Origin: Sinorhizobium terangae
GTDB taxonomy: Bacteria; Pseudomonadota; Alphaproteobacteria; Rhizobiales; Rhizobiaceae
Reading direction: 5' to 3'
Length of the DNA: 64,000 bases
Assembly (NCBI RefSeq): GCF_029714365.1
Contig: NZ_CP121659.1
Location: 2,294,001 to 2,358,000 of the forward strand
In this document: positions 29,347-39,055 of the stretch, piece by piece
Layout: each line of letters begins with the position of its first letter
Position numbering within the stretch: position 1 is the first letter of the stretch
Made by a program: the position numbers and the translations under genes
Notes under the pieces: generated by a model
The model's input: only the letters and a program-made list of their open reading frames with translations
Told to the model about the DNA's origin: nothing
Database searches by the model: none

Positions 29347-30894
29347 TCAAGCTTCCCCGACAGCCTTTTCGGCTGCGGCGATTTCGGCCTGGCGGCGCGC
29401 AACTTCTTCGCCGATCGGCGGCCCACGGAACCGGCGGCTCTCGAAGCCGAACCAGACAATGCCGGTTACGATCAGGAAGCCGACGGTGATGTAAAGCGCC
29501 CAATCGTTCGGCGGCTGAATGCCGAGCACGAAGATCAGCACCATCGCGATGATCGACAGGACGGCGAAGAGCTTGAATATGCCTTCGCCGAGGTTCCACG
29601 GCCCCATTTTGTCCCACTTCGATGTTCCCCAGGCAAAAAAGCCGAGCGTGATCGGGATCGCGAAGGAGAAGAACAGGAAGATGACCGTGCACGAGACGAC
29701 GATCGTGTAGACAGGTGTATCGCCGATCGAGACGAGCGACGATCCCCAGACGAAGAGCACGGCAAGGATCGACCCGGTCCAGATCGCCGCAACCGGCGTA
29801 CGGTAGGTCGGGCTGACCTTGGCGAGCGCCTTCGAGGCTGGCAGGCCGCCGTCACGCGAGAAGGCGAAGATCATGCGCGAAACCGAAGTCACCGTCGCCA
29901 GGCCGCACAGCCACTGGCTGACGAAGATGGCGAGATAGAGGATGTCCTTGATGATCGGATGCACCTGTGCGTCCATCGCCCAGAAGAAGACGTTCCATCC
30001 TTGCTTGGCGGCCTCGTCCATATTCGGGATCATCAGCACGAAGGCGCACAACATGATGTAACCAAAAAGCGCCGACCAGAGCACCGACGAAACCATGCCG
30101 CGCGGCACGGAATGCGCAGCCTTCACCGTTTCCTCCGACGTATGCGCCGAAGCGTCGTAGCCAGTGATCGTGTAGATCGGCAGAAGCAGGCCAAGCAGGA
30201 ACACCCAGGTCCCCGATGTCTCCGGCCAGACGCTGCCGCCGGCCTCGCCGGAATAGTTCGCGAAGGTGAAGAGCCTGCCGATTTCGTAACTGTCGGCGAC
30301 TGCGAGGCAAACGACGGCCAGCAGAATCGAGGTCGCGAAGATCAGATAGCCCGAGAAGTCGGTAAGCTTCGCCGTCAGCCCGATACCCATGTGGTTCACG
30401 AGCGCCTGCAGGCCGGTGATGATCGCGAGGAAGACGATGCGTGTCGTCGTCGTGTCTTCGAGGCCGAAATAGGGTGTCCCGAACGAGCCCATGAAGAAGT
30501 AATAGGTGCCGACGTTGATGGCGCCGAGAACTGTAACGAGACCGAGCAGGTTGAACCAGGCGGTCAGCCAGCCGGTGAAGCGGTTGCCGAGAATCGAGCC
30601 CCAATGATAGAGACCGCCGGCCGTCGGATAGGCCGAGCCGATCTGCGCCATGGCAACGGCGAAGACGAGCGAGATGAAGCAGCCGAGCGGCCAGCCGATG
30701 CCGATCGAGGCGCCACCGGCGCCGGAGGTCGCCTGCGCCAACGAGTTGATGCCGCCCGACAGAATGCAAATGATTGAGAACGATACGGCGAAGTTCGAGA
30801 ACTGGCTCATGCGCCGCTCGAGCTCCTGGGCGTAGCCCATCGAATGCAGGACCTGCATGTCCTGCTTCTTATCGACATCGGTATAGTCTGACAT
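29347..30894 (-). CDS. APC-superfamily amino acid/amine permease
   Basis: 515 residues and about 12 membrane helices. N-terminal cytoplasmic part MSDYTDVDKKQDMQVLHSMG, then QELERRMSQFSNFAVSFSIICILSGG, the conserved first-helix region of amino-acid/choline permeases. Further: GSAYPTAGGLYHWGSILGNRF (about 100-120) and ASAHTSEETVKAAHSVPRGMV (about 250-270), a family signature. This is the PuuP-like importer position in the operon between the amidohydrolase and the GS-like ligase. Likely substrate is the amine handled by the ligase (inference). Confidence 0.88.
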   Translation of the reverse strand: MSDYTDVDKKQDMQVLHSMGYAQELERRMSQFSNFAVSFSIICILSGGINSLAQATSGAGGASIGIGWPLGCFISLVFAVAMAQIGSAYPTAGGLYHWGSILGNRFTGWLTAWFNLLGLVTVLGAINVGTYYFFMGSFGTPYFGLEDTTTTRIVFLAIITGLQALVNHMGIGLTAKLTDFSGYLIFATSILLAVVCLAVADSYEIGRLFTFANYSGEAGGSVWPETSGTWVFLLGLLLPIYTITGYDASAHTSEETVKAAHSVPRGMVSSVLWSALFGYIMLCAFVLMIPNMDEAAKQGWNVFFWAMDAQVHPIIKDILYLAIFVSQWLCGLATVTSVSRMIFAFSRDGGLPASKALAKVSPTYRTPVAAIWTGSILAVLFVWGSSLVSIGDTPVYTIVVSCTVIFLFFSFAIPITLGFFAWGTSKWDKMGPWNLGEGIFKLFAVLSIIAMVLIFVLGIQPPNDWALYITVGFLIVTGIVWFGFESRRFRGPPIGEEVARRQAEIAAAEKAVGEA

Positions 30895-30998
30895 CTTCTA
30901 TCCCCTGTTTCTCCTCGACCTCGCGCGCCATTGCAGGAGGCCCATCACACCGTTCGCATCGGAACGGGACCGCGGCTTTGCCGCTCCCCAGGGTCTTT

Positions 30999-31787
30999 TT
31001 ATTGTGCCGGAAGGGCGGCCGCGCTCTTTGCGAGCAGCCCCTCCAGATAATCAGCCATGACCCTTTGGCTGATCTCGTCGCGAATGAGATCGTTTCTGAT
31101 CTCGATCATCACGTTCGGCAGTCCGTTTCGCACGCCGTACTCCACCAGACTGTGCGTTACGCCGTCCGCTGGCCCATAGGGCTCATTGCGGCGGATGTCG
31201 TAGGCGACCTCCCCGTCCGTCGCGATCTCAAGCATGCGGTCGGCAAGCCGGCTGTCGGCATCGTGCAGGATGCCGATTTCGACAGCGCGCGGGTTGCCGA
31301 AATAGACGGGCGTGAAACTATGCATGGTGACAAGGACGACGCGCCGCCCGGCGGCCTTGCGCTCGCACACGAACCGCGCCACGGCATCGCGAAACGGCAG
31401 ATAGATCTCCTCCACCCTCGCCTGCCGCTCTGCGGCCGACATCACCCTGTTGCCCGGCACCTCGTAGATTTCGCTGATGGCCGGCATTGCCGCGTCGGAC
31501 TCGGGTGGCCGGTTGCAGTCATAGGCGAGGCGCGAAAAGCGTTGATGGATGAGTGTCCCGTCGAGCCTCGCGGCAAGATGCCTCGCCACCGCCAGCGCGC
31601 CAGGGTCCCAGGCGATGTGGCTCTCCAGTGCTTCTTTTGAAAGGCCGAGCGTCCCCAGGCGCTCCGGCAGGACGCGCGACGCGTGCTCGCAGACGAAGAG
31701 GAAGTCTCCCTTCCCGTCGGCATTGTCGATGGCGACCGGATCGCCCTCTGCCTGCGTCAAAAGCCCCGTCAAAACCGGCACCCCCAA
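30999..31787 (-). CDS. N-formylglutamate amidohydrolase-family protein
   Basis: 262 residues. Family motifs: FLFVCEHASRVLPERLG (about 29-45, zinc/Cys-His region), HIAWDPGALAVARHLAARL (about 57-75), YDCNRPPES (about 88-96), VTMHSFTPVYFGNPR (about 152-166) and an Arg-Asn-Glu segment VMIEIRNDLI near the end. The family hydrolyses N-formyl-L-glutamate in histidine degradation, but no hut genes for that route are in the window. As first gene of an operon with a gamma-glutamyl ligase, permease and two dehydrogenases, it may hydrolyse the gamma-glutamyl amide product in the place of PuuD (inference). Divergent from the RpiR regulator. Confidence 0.85.
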   Translation of the reverse strand: MGVPVLTGLLTQAEGDPVAIDNADGKGDFLFVCEHASRVLPERLGTLGLSKEALESHIAWDPGALAVARHLAARLDGTLIHQRFSRLAYDCNRPPESDAAMPAISEIYEVPGNRVMSAAERQARVEEIYLPFRDAVARFVCERKAAGRRVVLVTMHSFTPVYFGNPRAVEIGILHDADSRLADRMLEIATDGEVAYDIRRNEPYGPADGVTHSLVEYGVRNGLPNVMIEIRNDLIRDEISQRVMADYLEGLLAKSAAALPAQ

Positions 31788-31810
31788 ATTGCCTCGTCAG
31801 ACGATCTTAA

Positions 31811-31826
31811 TGAAGAGAATTCTTCA
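31811..31826. promoter_or_regulatory. TGAA-N8-TTCA dyad, copy 1
   Basis: TGAA (31811-31814), 8 nt, TTCA (31823-31826) in the divergent promoter region of the amidohydrolase operon and the RpiR gene. Matches copy 2 at TGAANNGANNTCTTCA. Candidate RpiR operator. Confidence 0.6.
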
Positions 31827-31852
31827 CGAATCAGGGAGTGTCAACGAAAATC

Positions 31853-31868
31853 TGAAACGATCTCTTCA
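31853..31868. promoter_or_regulatory. TGAA-N8-TTCA dyad, copy 2
   Basis: Second dyad, exactly 42 bp (four helical turns) from copy 1, so both would lie on the same face of the DNA. Shares the GA..TC inner positions with copy 1. Confidence 0.6.
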
Positions 31869-31947
31869 AAAAGCCGATTGACTCCGATTGTGACAGCGAT
31901 GTTTAATTCGTCACAAGCTGGCGCAGACCAGTTCAGGGGCAACGACA

Positions 31948-32826
31948 TTGACCAGCAAAGCGGCATCCATGACGGTGTCGGATGTGATCAACGCACATTT
32001 CCCGGCGCTGACGCGCGCCGAGAAGCGATTGGCGGAAACACTTCTCGACAACTATCCCGTCTCCGGACTCGGCTCGATCACCACGGTCGCCGAGAACGCC
32101 GGCGTTTCGACGCCAACCGTGGCACGTATGGTTCAGAAGCTAGGTTTCCGCGGATTTCCGGACTTTCAGACAAGGCTCCACCAGGAACTCGAGGCGACGA
32201 TCTCCAATCCGATCGCCAAGCACGATCGTTGGTCCGCGAGCGCCCCTGGCACGCACACACTCAACCGGTTCGCCGATGCGGTCATGGGAAATATGCGCCA
32301 GACGCTGTCCCAAATAGAACCGCGCGAATTCGACCAAACCGCCACCCTGATCGCCGATTGCAAGCGCAATATCTATCTCGCAGGCGGGCGCATCACCCGA
32401 TCGATTGCGGACTACTTCTTCACCCATCTCCAGGTCATCCGCACCGGCGTCACCCAGATTGCCGCCAACCCGAGCTCCTGGCCGCACTACGTCCTGGACA
32501 TGAAGCAGGGCGACGTTCTGATCCTGTTCGATATCCGCCGGTACGAACAGGAGATGGAAACGCTTGCCCGCTTCGCCCGAGATCGGGGGGTCGAAATCGT
32601 TCTCGTCACGGACCAGTGGGGTTCACCGGTCGCCAAATCCTCTTCCAAAGTCTTCCGCGTACAGATCGAGGCGCCCTCGGCCTGGGATAGTTCGGTCATG
32701 CTTCTCTTTCTCGTCGAGGCGCTGATCGAAGCCGTGCAGAACACGAACTGGGACGAGACACGGGACCGGATGAAGATGCTTGAAGGCCTGTTCGATTCGA
32801 CACGCATCTTCCGCAGGCCGGTCTAG
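31948..32826 (+). CDS. MurR/RpiR-family transcriptional regulator
   Basis: 292 residues. N-terminal HTH_6 domain (SDVINAHFPALTRAEKRLAETLLDNYP then AENAGVSTPTVARMVQKLGFRGFPDFQTRL, about 9-75) and a C-terminal SIS sugar-phosphate-isomerase-like domain (about 130-270: IYLAGGRITRSIADYF, GDVLILFDIRRYEQE). Such proteins sense metabolites through the SIS domain. Start: a TTG at 31948 with AGGGG about 9 nt upstream; the alternative ATG at 31969 has no clear site. Divergent from the Puu-like operon and 190 nt before an ABC importer on the same strand, so it may control both. Two matching dyads lie in the divergent region. Confidence 0.85.
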   Translation: MTSKAASMTVSDVINAHFPALTRAEKRLAETLLDNYPVSGLGSITTVAENAGVSTPTVARMVQKLGFRGFPDFQTRLHQELEATISNPIAKHDRWSASAPGTHTLNRFADAVMGNMRQTLSQIEPREFDQTATLIADCKRNIYLAGGRITRSIADYFFTHLQVIRTGVTQIAANPSSWPHYVLDMKQGDVLILFDIRRYEQEMETLARFARDRGVEIVLVTDQWGSPVAKSSSKVFRVQIEAPSAWDSSVMLLFLVEALIEAVQNTNWDETRDRMKMLEGLFDSTRIFRRPV

Positions 32827-33016
32827 GGAGGAACCGGCTGTTTATGGACCAGCCTTCACAGGATACCAGCGGCTGCTGTGCAAATCGGAGCGACCGCCGT
32901 CCAGCGACCGACACGCATGGCGCGAACGGGACAGAGCCTGTCACACAGGTTTCATCGCGCCTCATTAACAGCATCGCCGAAATTACAACGAACGAAAGCA
33001 CATAAGGAGAACGTCA

Positions 33017-34120
33017 GTGATTTCAAAGACTCAACGCCTGCTCTCGCTTTCCACCGCCATGCTGCTCGCAACGTCGGCGATCGCCGTCGCCGAGCCGAGC
33101 GAGGAGCTTATCGCCGCCGCCAAGAAGGAAGGCACGCTGACCACGATCGCGCTTCCGCACAACTGGTGCGGTTATGGCGACGTCATTGCCGGCTTCAAGG
33201 CCAAGTACGGCATCGAAGTCAACGAACTGAACCCGGACGCCGGTTCGGGCGACGAAATCGAAGCCATCAAGGCCAACAAGGGCAACACCGGCCCGCAGGC
33301 GCCCGACGTGATCGACGTCGGCCTCTCCTTCGGCCCGTCGGCAAAGGCCGAAGGCCTGATCCAGCCCTACAAGGTCTCGACCTGGGACTCGATCCCGGAT
33401 AGCGCCAAGGACGCCGACGGCTACTGGTACGGCGACTATTACGGCGTTCTCTCGTTCGTGGTGAACACCGACATCGTCAAGGACGTGCCGAAGGACTGGG
33501 CCGACCTCAAGAAGTCGGACTATGCAAACTCGGTCGCCCTTGCCGGCGATCCGCGCGCGTCCAACCAAGCCGTGCAGGCCGTCTATGCCGCCGGCCTTTC
33601 CGCCGGTGAGACGGATGCCGCCAAGGCTGGAGAGGCTGGCCTCGGCTTCTTCGGCGAGGTCAACAAGGCAGGCAACTTCGTTCCGGTCATCGGCAAGTCG
33701 GCCTCGCTCGCCCAAGGCTCCACCCCGATCATCATCGCCTGGGACTATAACGGTCTCTCCTGGCGCGACAGCCTGAACGGCAACCCGCCGGTCGAAGTCG
33801 TCGTTCCGGCTTCGGGCGTCGTCGCCGGCGTCTACGTCCAGGCTATCTCGGCCTTCGCACCGCATCCGAATGCTGCCAAGCTCTGGATGGAATACCTCTA
33901 TTCCGACGAAGGTCAGCTCGGCTGGCTGAAGGGCTATTGCCACCCGATCCGCTTCAACGATCTCGCCAAGAACGGCAAGATCCCGCAGGAAATGCTCGAC
34001 AAGCTGCCGCCGGCAGCGGCCTATGAAAAGGCCGTCTTCCCGACGCTCGAAGAGCAGGAAGCCGGCAAGACGGCAATCACCACCAAGTGGGACGCCGTCG
34101 TCGGCGCCAACGTACAATAA
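33017..34120 (+). CDS. ABC transporter periplasmic substrate-binding protein (polyamine/iron type)
   Basis: 367 residues with a Sec signal peptide (RLLSLSTAMLLATSAIAVAEP, cleavage about residue 26). The bilobed type II fold is visible from ELIAAAKKEGTLTTIALPHNWCGYGDVIAGFKAKYG, VIDVGLSFGPSAKAEGLIQPYKV, and YWYGDYYGVLSFVVNTDIVKDVPKDWADL. It belongs with the PotD/AfuA/phosphonate cluster. First gene of a four-gene import operon that ends at 36927. A hairpin after the stop probably favours higher expression of this gene relative to the permeases. Substrate uncertain: a polyamine or other amine would suit the neighbouring operon (inference). Confidence 0.87.
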   Translation: MISKTQRLLSLSTAMLLATSAIAVAEPSEELIAAAKKEGTLTTIALPHNWCGYGDVIAGFKAKYGIEVNELNPDAGSGDEIEAIKANKGNTGPQAPDVIDVGLSFGPSAKAEGLIQPYKVSTWDSIPDSAKDADGYWYGDYYGVLSFVVNTDIVKDVPKDWADLKKSDYANSVALAGDPRASNQAVQAVYAAGLSAGETDAAKAGEAGLGFFGEVNKAGNFVPVIGKSASLAQGSTPIIIAWDYNGLSWRDSLNGNPPVEVVVPASGVVAGVYVQAISAFAPHPNAAKLWMEYLYSDEGQLGWLKGYCHPIRFNDLAKNGKIPQEMLDKLPPAAAYEKAVFPTLEEQEAGKTAITTKWDAVVGANVQ

Positions 34121-34131
34121 TTGCAAGACCG

Positions 34132-34161
34132 GCCTCCCCTCCGCACGCGCGGCGGGGAGGC
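34132..34161 (+). other. Stem-loop between substrate-binding protein and permease genes
   Basis: gcctcccc (34132-34139) / ggggaggc (34154-34161) with further inner pairing ccgc/gcgg. Such stems after binding-protein genes limit downstream transcription and protect the upstream mRNA (established for mal/his operons). Confidence 0.6.
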
Positions 34162-34191
34162 TTCCCTTGATGCCGGGACGGCCAAAACGCG

Positions 34192-35076
34192 ATGACCACG
34201 ACAACAGCAATAGCAGCACCTCGGATCAGCAAACGGGCGATTATCGACTGGCTCGGCATCGCGCCGTTCATGATTTTCGCGCTGATGTTCCTGATCGTCC
34301 CGACGCTTTATCTCGTGACCGGCGCCTTCCTGACGCCGGAGGGCGAACTTACTTTCAAGAACATCGCCGACCTCTTCACGCCTTCGATTCTCTCTGCCTA
34401 CTGGATCTCCATCCGAGTCTCGGTCGCCTCCTCGCTCGGCGGCGCGCTGATCGGTTTCTTCCTCGCCTGGGCGATCGTGCTCGGCGGCGTCCCCGCCTGG
34501 GTCCGCTCCGGCCTTCTCACCTTTTCCGGCGTCGCCTCGAACTTCGCCGGCGTGCCGCTGGCATTCGCGTTTCTCGCGACGCTCGGCCGCACGGGCCTCG
34601 TCACGGTTTTCCTGCGCGACTGGTTCGGCTTCAATCTCTATTCGACCGGCTTCAACCTCCTGAGCTTCTTCGGCCTGACCATCACCTACATGTATTTCCA
34701 GATCCCGCTGATGGTGCTGATCCTGACGCCGGCGCTCGACGGCATGAAGAAGGAATGGCGCGAGGCATCCGAGATCCTCGGCGCCTCGACCTGGCAATAC
34801 TGGCGCATGGTGGCCCTGCCGATCCTCTGGCCGAGCCTGCTCGGCACGACGCTGCTGCTCTTCGCCAACGCCTTCGGTGCCATCGCCACGGCCTACGCAC
34901 TGACCGGCAGTTCGCTCAACATCGTCCCGATCTTGCTCTATGCGCAGATCCGCGGCGACGTGCTGCACAACGCCAACCTCGGTTATGCGCTGGCGCTCGG
35001 CATGATCGTCATCACCGGCATTTCCAACATTCTTTATATCTGGCTGCGAATGCGCGCCGAACGGTGGCAGAAATGA
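34192..35076 (+). CDS. ABC transporter permease, PotB-like
   Basis: 294 residues, about six membrane helices. N-terminal WLGIAPFMIFALMFLIVPTLYLV, then TLYLVTGAFLTPEG. The EAA loop is present as EWREASEILGASTWQYWRMVALPILWPSLLG (about 183-213), which contacts the ATPase. Operon partner of the second permease, with which its stop overlaps (ATGA at 35073-35076). Confidence 0.9.
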   Translation: MTTTTAIAAPRISKRAIIDWLGIAPFMIFALMFLIVPTLYLVTGAFLTPEGELTFKNIADLFTPSILSAYWISIRVSVASSLGGALIGFFLAWAIVLGGVPAWVRSGLLTFSGVASNFAGVPLAFAFLATLGRTGLVTVFLRDWFGFNLYSTGFNLLSFFGLTITYMYFQIPLMVLILTPALDGMKKEWREASEILGASTWQYWRMVALPILWPSLLGTTLLLFANAFGAIATAYALTGSSLNIVPILLYAQIRGDVLHNANLGYALALGMIVITGISNILYIWLRMRAERWQK

Positions 35077-35861
35077 AAGCACAACGCCTCGGCGCCTGGA
35101 TCGCCATCGCCATCGGAGCGGGCTACTTCATTATTCCGCTGCTCGGCACGCTGGAATTCTCGCTACGCATGCGGCGCGGCGCCTATTCCTTCGACGCCTA
35201 TCAGTCGGTTTTCTCCGATATCCAGTTTCGCGAGACCTTCGGCTATTCGATGCTGATGGCGTTTTTGACCATCGTCTTCGGCATGCTGCTCGTCGTGCCG
35301 ACCGCCTACTGGGTGCGGCTCCGCCTGCCGCAAGTGCGGCCTGTCGTCGAATTCATCACGCTGCTGCCGCTCGTCATTCCGGCGATCGTCATCGTCTTTG
35401 GCTATCTGCGCCTTTATAACTCCTCGTCGGTGCTACCGCTGACCGGCTCGACTTCCGGGACGAACGCGCTCCTGATGTTTTCCTATATGACGTTGTCGCT
35501 CCCCTACATGTACCGCGCCGTGGATACCGCGATGCGGGCGATCGATGTCCGGACGCTGACGGAAGCGGCCGAGAGCCTCGGCGCCAAATGGCCGACGATT
35601 CTCTTCCGCTGCATCTTCCCGAATGTGATGAGCGGCGTGCTGTCTGGCTCCTTCATCACCTTCGCTATCGTCATGGGCGAATTCACGATGGCGGCGCTGC
35701 TCAACCGGCCGGCCTTCGGCCCCTACCTGCAGCTCGTCGGCGCCAACAAGGCCTATGAGCCTTCGGCGCTCGCCGTCATCGCATTCGCCATCACCTGGCT
35801 CAGCATGGGTCTGATCCAGCTCGTGTCCCGCTTCCAGAAATCCGCTCCGGCCAAGGCTTGA
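35073..35861 (+). CDS. ABC transporter permease, PotC-like
   Basis: 262 residues, about six helices. EAA loop: LTEAAESLGAKWPTILFRCIFPNVMSGVLSG (about 162-192). Starts at the ATG overlapping the previous stop; the much longer open frame from 34023 runs through two other genes and is rejected. 4 nt separate its stop from the ATPase gene. Forms the membrane heterodimer with the preceding permease. Confidence 0.9.
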   Translation: MKAQRLGAWIAIAIGAGYFIIPLLGTLEFSLRMRRGAYSFDAYQSVFSDIQFRETFGYSMLMAFLTIVFGMLLVVPTAYWVRLRLPQVRPVVEFITLLPLVIPAIVIVFGYLRLYNSSSVLPLTGSTSGTNALLMFSYMTLSLPYMYRAVDTAMRAIDVRTLTEAAESLGAKWPTILFRCIFPNVMSGVLSGSFITFAIVMGEFTMAALLNRPAFGPYLQLVGANKAYEPSALAVIAFAITWLSMGLIQLVSRFQKSAPAKA

Positions 35862-35865
35862 TCAC

Positions 35866-36927
35866 ATGGCATTCCTGACACTGACCAATATCCAGAAGTC
35901 CTTCGGCCCGGTTCAGGTCGTGCACAACTTCAACATGGGCATCAACAAGGGTGAGTTCGTTTCCTTTCTCGGCCCTTCGGGTTGCGGCAAGACCACGATC
36001 CTGCGGATGATCGCCGGCTTCGAGACTCCCTCGGGCGGCACCGTCCTGATCGACGGCAAGGACCAGGGCGCACTGAAGCCAAACCAGCGCAACATCGGCA
36101 TGGTGTTCCAGGCCTATGCACTGTTCCCGAACATGAACGTGCACGACAATGTCGCCTTCGGCCTCAAGGTCGCGGGGGCTCAAAAAACGGAAATTGATCA
36201 ACGGGTGAAGCAGATGCTCGGGCTTATTAAGCTCGAGCACCTGGCGGACCGCTTCCCCTATCAATTGTCCGGCGGTCAGCAGCAACGCGTGGCGCTTGCC
36301 CGCGCCCTCGCCGTCAAGCCGCAAGTATTGTTGCTCGACGAACCGCTCTCCGCCCTCGACGCGAAGATCCGCGTTTCGCTGCGCGAGGAAATCCGGCAGA
36401 TCCAGCAGCAGCTCGGCATCACCACCGTCTTCGTGACGCATGACCAGGAAGAGGCGCTGTCGATCTCCGACCGCATCGTCGTCATGAATGCCGGACACGC
36501 CGACCAGATCGGCACTCCGTTCGAGATCTACAACACGCCGGCGACCCGTTTCGTCGCCTCCTTCGTCGGCACGCTGAACATCATCGAGGGCAAGGTTGCG
36601 GATCCGGCAAGCGGTGCCGTCACCATCGGCGGTCAACGGATTTCGCTGAAGGAGCCGGTCGCCGGCATGAAGGGTGGCGACAGCATCTCGCTCGCGCTGC
36701 GCCCGGAAGCGGGCTCGATTGCCGAAGGCGCCAAGGGCGACACGGCCCTCATCGGTGAGGTCGTCGCGACGAGCTTCCTCGGCTCCGTCATTCGCACAAA
36801 ATTGCGCGTCGGTAACGACATCATCTCATTCGACACGTTCAACGATCCGGGCCTCACCCCGCCGGTCTCCGGCGAAAACGTCACGCTACGCTTCGCCGCC
36901 AAGGATCTACTCGTCATCCGCGAATAG
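35866..36927 (+). CDS. ABC transporter ATP-binding protein, PotA-like
   Basis: 353 residues. Walker A GPSGCGKTT (about 36-44), Q-loop FQAYALFPNMNV, signature LSGGQQQRVALARALAVKP (about 133-151), Walker B LLLDEPLSALDAKIR, switch His in VFVTHDQEEALSISD. The C-terminal 110 residues form a TOBE-type regulatory domain (LRPEAGS... FLGSVIRTKLRVGND). Energises the importer whose binding protein starts at 33017. The paralogous ATPase at 43875 belongs to a different system. Confidence 0.92.
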   Translation: MAFLTLTNIQKSFGPVQVVHNFNMGINKGEFVSFLGPSGCGKTTILRMIAGFETPSGGTVLIDGKDQGALKPNQRNIGMVFQAYALFPNMNVHDNVAFGLKVAGAQKTEIDQRVKQMLGLIKLEHLADRFPYQLSGGQQQRVALARALAVKPQVLLLDEPLSALDAKIRVSLREEIRQIQQQLGITTVFVTHDQEEALSISDRIVVMNAGHADQIGTPFEIYNTPATRFVASFVGTLNIIEGKVADPASGAVTIGGQRISLKEPVAGMKGGDSISLALRPEAGSIAEGAKGDTALIGEVVATSFLGSVIRTKLRVGNDIISFDTFNDPGLTPPVSGENVTLRFAAKDLLVIRE

Positions 36928-37019
36928 GTCCCGCTGATCGCCAGAATGATTTGTTCCGGCTAGGGGCCCGCCTTGGAAAAATCTGTCGCGATTTCCCGTT
37001 TTTCCGTCGCAGCGCGCGT

Positions 37020-37047
37020 TTGACCGCGCCCTGCCGGCCTATATAGT
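37020..37047 (+). promoter_or_regulatory. Predicted promoter of the FMN riboswitch-ribH2 unit
   Basis: -35 TTGACC (37020-37025), 16-nt spacer, -10 TATAGT (37042-37047). Transcription would begin near 37054, exactly at the 5' end of the riboswitch fold. Confidence 0.55.
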
Positions 37048-37052
37048 CGCAA

Positions 37053-37787
<735 letters not shown>

Positions 37788-37812
37788 GGCTCCGTCCGAA
37801 CAAACATGTCGA

Positions 37813-37849
37813 GGGGCACGACCGGTACCGGTCGTGCCCCATTTTTTTC
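37813..37849 (+). terminator. Strong intrinsic terminator after ribH2
   Basis: A perfect 28-bp palindrome (14-bp arms ggggcacgaccggt at 37813-37826 and complement at 37827-37840) followed by attttttt. Confidence 0.92.
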
Positions 37850-37985
37850 CTGCAAAGCTCGAATGCCTGCTGCGTGGTCGGCGCAATTGAAAATTCCGAT
37901 GCACTGCGATATCGAAACTTGACTCTAAAGCGAAAGATTATGCACTTCGTTGGGCCGTAAGGCCCAGCGAGCCAGGGATGTGACA

Positions 37986-38870
37986 ATGACATTTCAGCCG
38001 CGCATGCAGAACAAGATCAGCGGTTTCTCTGTCGTAGGCGGACTCCACCGGCGTCATTGGAATGGTGTTGTTGCCGATGTGTGGGACGTCGAATGCATTC
38101 CTCACGCGGGCGGCTACTACGTCGCGGAAGATCCGCGCCTGTTCATCGTGCTCGACGCCAGGGGCGGAGGCAATTGCCGCGTCAAGCTCGCTTCGAACGG
38201 CAGAAGCGCCGTCCAGAACTATCATCGGCAGGCCCTCTCCTACATACCGGCCGGCGTGGAGCTCTGGACCGACGTCGTCGATATCCAGTACCTGCGGCAT
38301 CTCGACCTGCACTTCAACGTCGATGCGCTCAGCCGACGTCTGATGGAAGATCTCGATCCCAGCGCGGTCGAGACGCCTCGGCTGATGTTTCAGGAGCCTC
38401 GTTTTCTCCACCTCGCAGAATTGATCGCGGCCGAATGCCTCAATCCGCAGCCGCTGCACGACCTCTACGGCGATGGACTGACGCTGGCGCTGTTCATCGA
38501 CCTGATGAAGATCAACAGGCGCGAGAGCCGCAAGCGCAGCCAGTTGGCAGCCTGGCAGCTGCGCCGCGCGGTGGACTACATCGGGGAAAACATCGCCCGC
38601 AATATCCGGCTCGAAGAACTGGCAAACATTACCGGTCTGTCGCAATCGCATTTCAGCCACGCCTTCAAGGCATCGACCGGCATGGCGCCGCACCAGTGGC
38701 AGACAAACGCCCGGATCGAACGCGCCAAGGAAATGCTGATCAAGGACGACCGGTCGCTGACGACTGTGGCGGCCGAAAGTGGCTTTGCGGATCAGGCACA
38801 TTTCACCCGCGTCTTCAGGAAGACGGTCGGCACGACGCCGGCGCTTTGGAAAAAGAGCCGTCTCTCCTGA
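37986..38870 (+). CDS. AraC-family transcriptional regulator, likely of siderophore uptake
   Basis: 294 residues. The N-terminal effector domain is about 1-180. The C-terminal AraC DNA-binding domain has two helix-turn-helix units: IRLEELANITGLSQSHFSHAFKASTGMAPHQW (about 212-243) and LTTVAAESGFADQAHFTRVFRKTVGTTPALWKK (about 258-290). AGGGA precedes the ATG at 37986; an upstream in-frame GTG-type start at 37950 is less likely. Adjacent co-directional TonB receptor with an iron box suggests it activates siderophore receptor expression, like other rhizobial AraC siderophore regulators (inference). Confidence 0.85.
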   Translation: MTFQPRMQNKISGFSVVGGLHRRHWNGVVADVWDVECIPHAGGYYVAEDPRLFIVLDARGGGNCRVKLASNGRSAVQNYHRQALSYIPAGVELWTDVVDIQYLRHLDLHFNVDALSRRLMEDLDPSAVETPRLMFQEPRFLHLAELIAAECLNPQPLHDLYGDGLTLALFIDLMKINRRESRKRSQLAAWQLRRAVDYIGENIARNIRLEELANITGLSQSHFSHAFKASTGMAPHQWQTNARIERAKEMLIKDDRSLTTVAAESGFADQAHFTRVFRKTVGTTPALWKKSRLS

Positions 38871-38960
38871 AAACGGCTCCGCCGACCGCCTGGTGCAATG
38901 CGGAAATTTGCCCAGGATCGTTCAATTTTCCCGGATCCGGACAAGCCCGGTCGAAATACT

Positions 38961-38975
38961 TGAGATAAATACTCA
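38961..38975. promoter_or_regulatory. Iron-responsive operator (TGA-N9-TCA) before the TonB receptor
   Basis: TGA (38961-38963), nine A/T-rich bases, TCA (38973-38975): the spacing of the rhizobial IRO bound by RirA under iron sufficiency. It lies 80 nt before the receptor start, in an A/T-rich patch that suits a promoter. Confidence 0.6.
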
Positions 38976-39055
38976 TCTTATTAATGGGACGACTGTCCAG
39001 GTCGCGTTCTTCGGGGGTGAAGCGCGGCAGGGCCGATTTCGGGGCAAGAGATACG

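Noticed and set aside
34023..35861. 612-codon plus-strand frame covering the end of the binding protein and the first permease
   Set aside because: High-GC shadow frame; only the part from 35073 encodes a permease, coupled by ATGA to the preceding gene.
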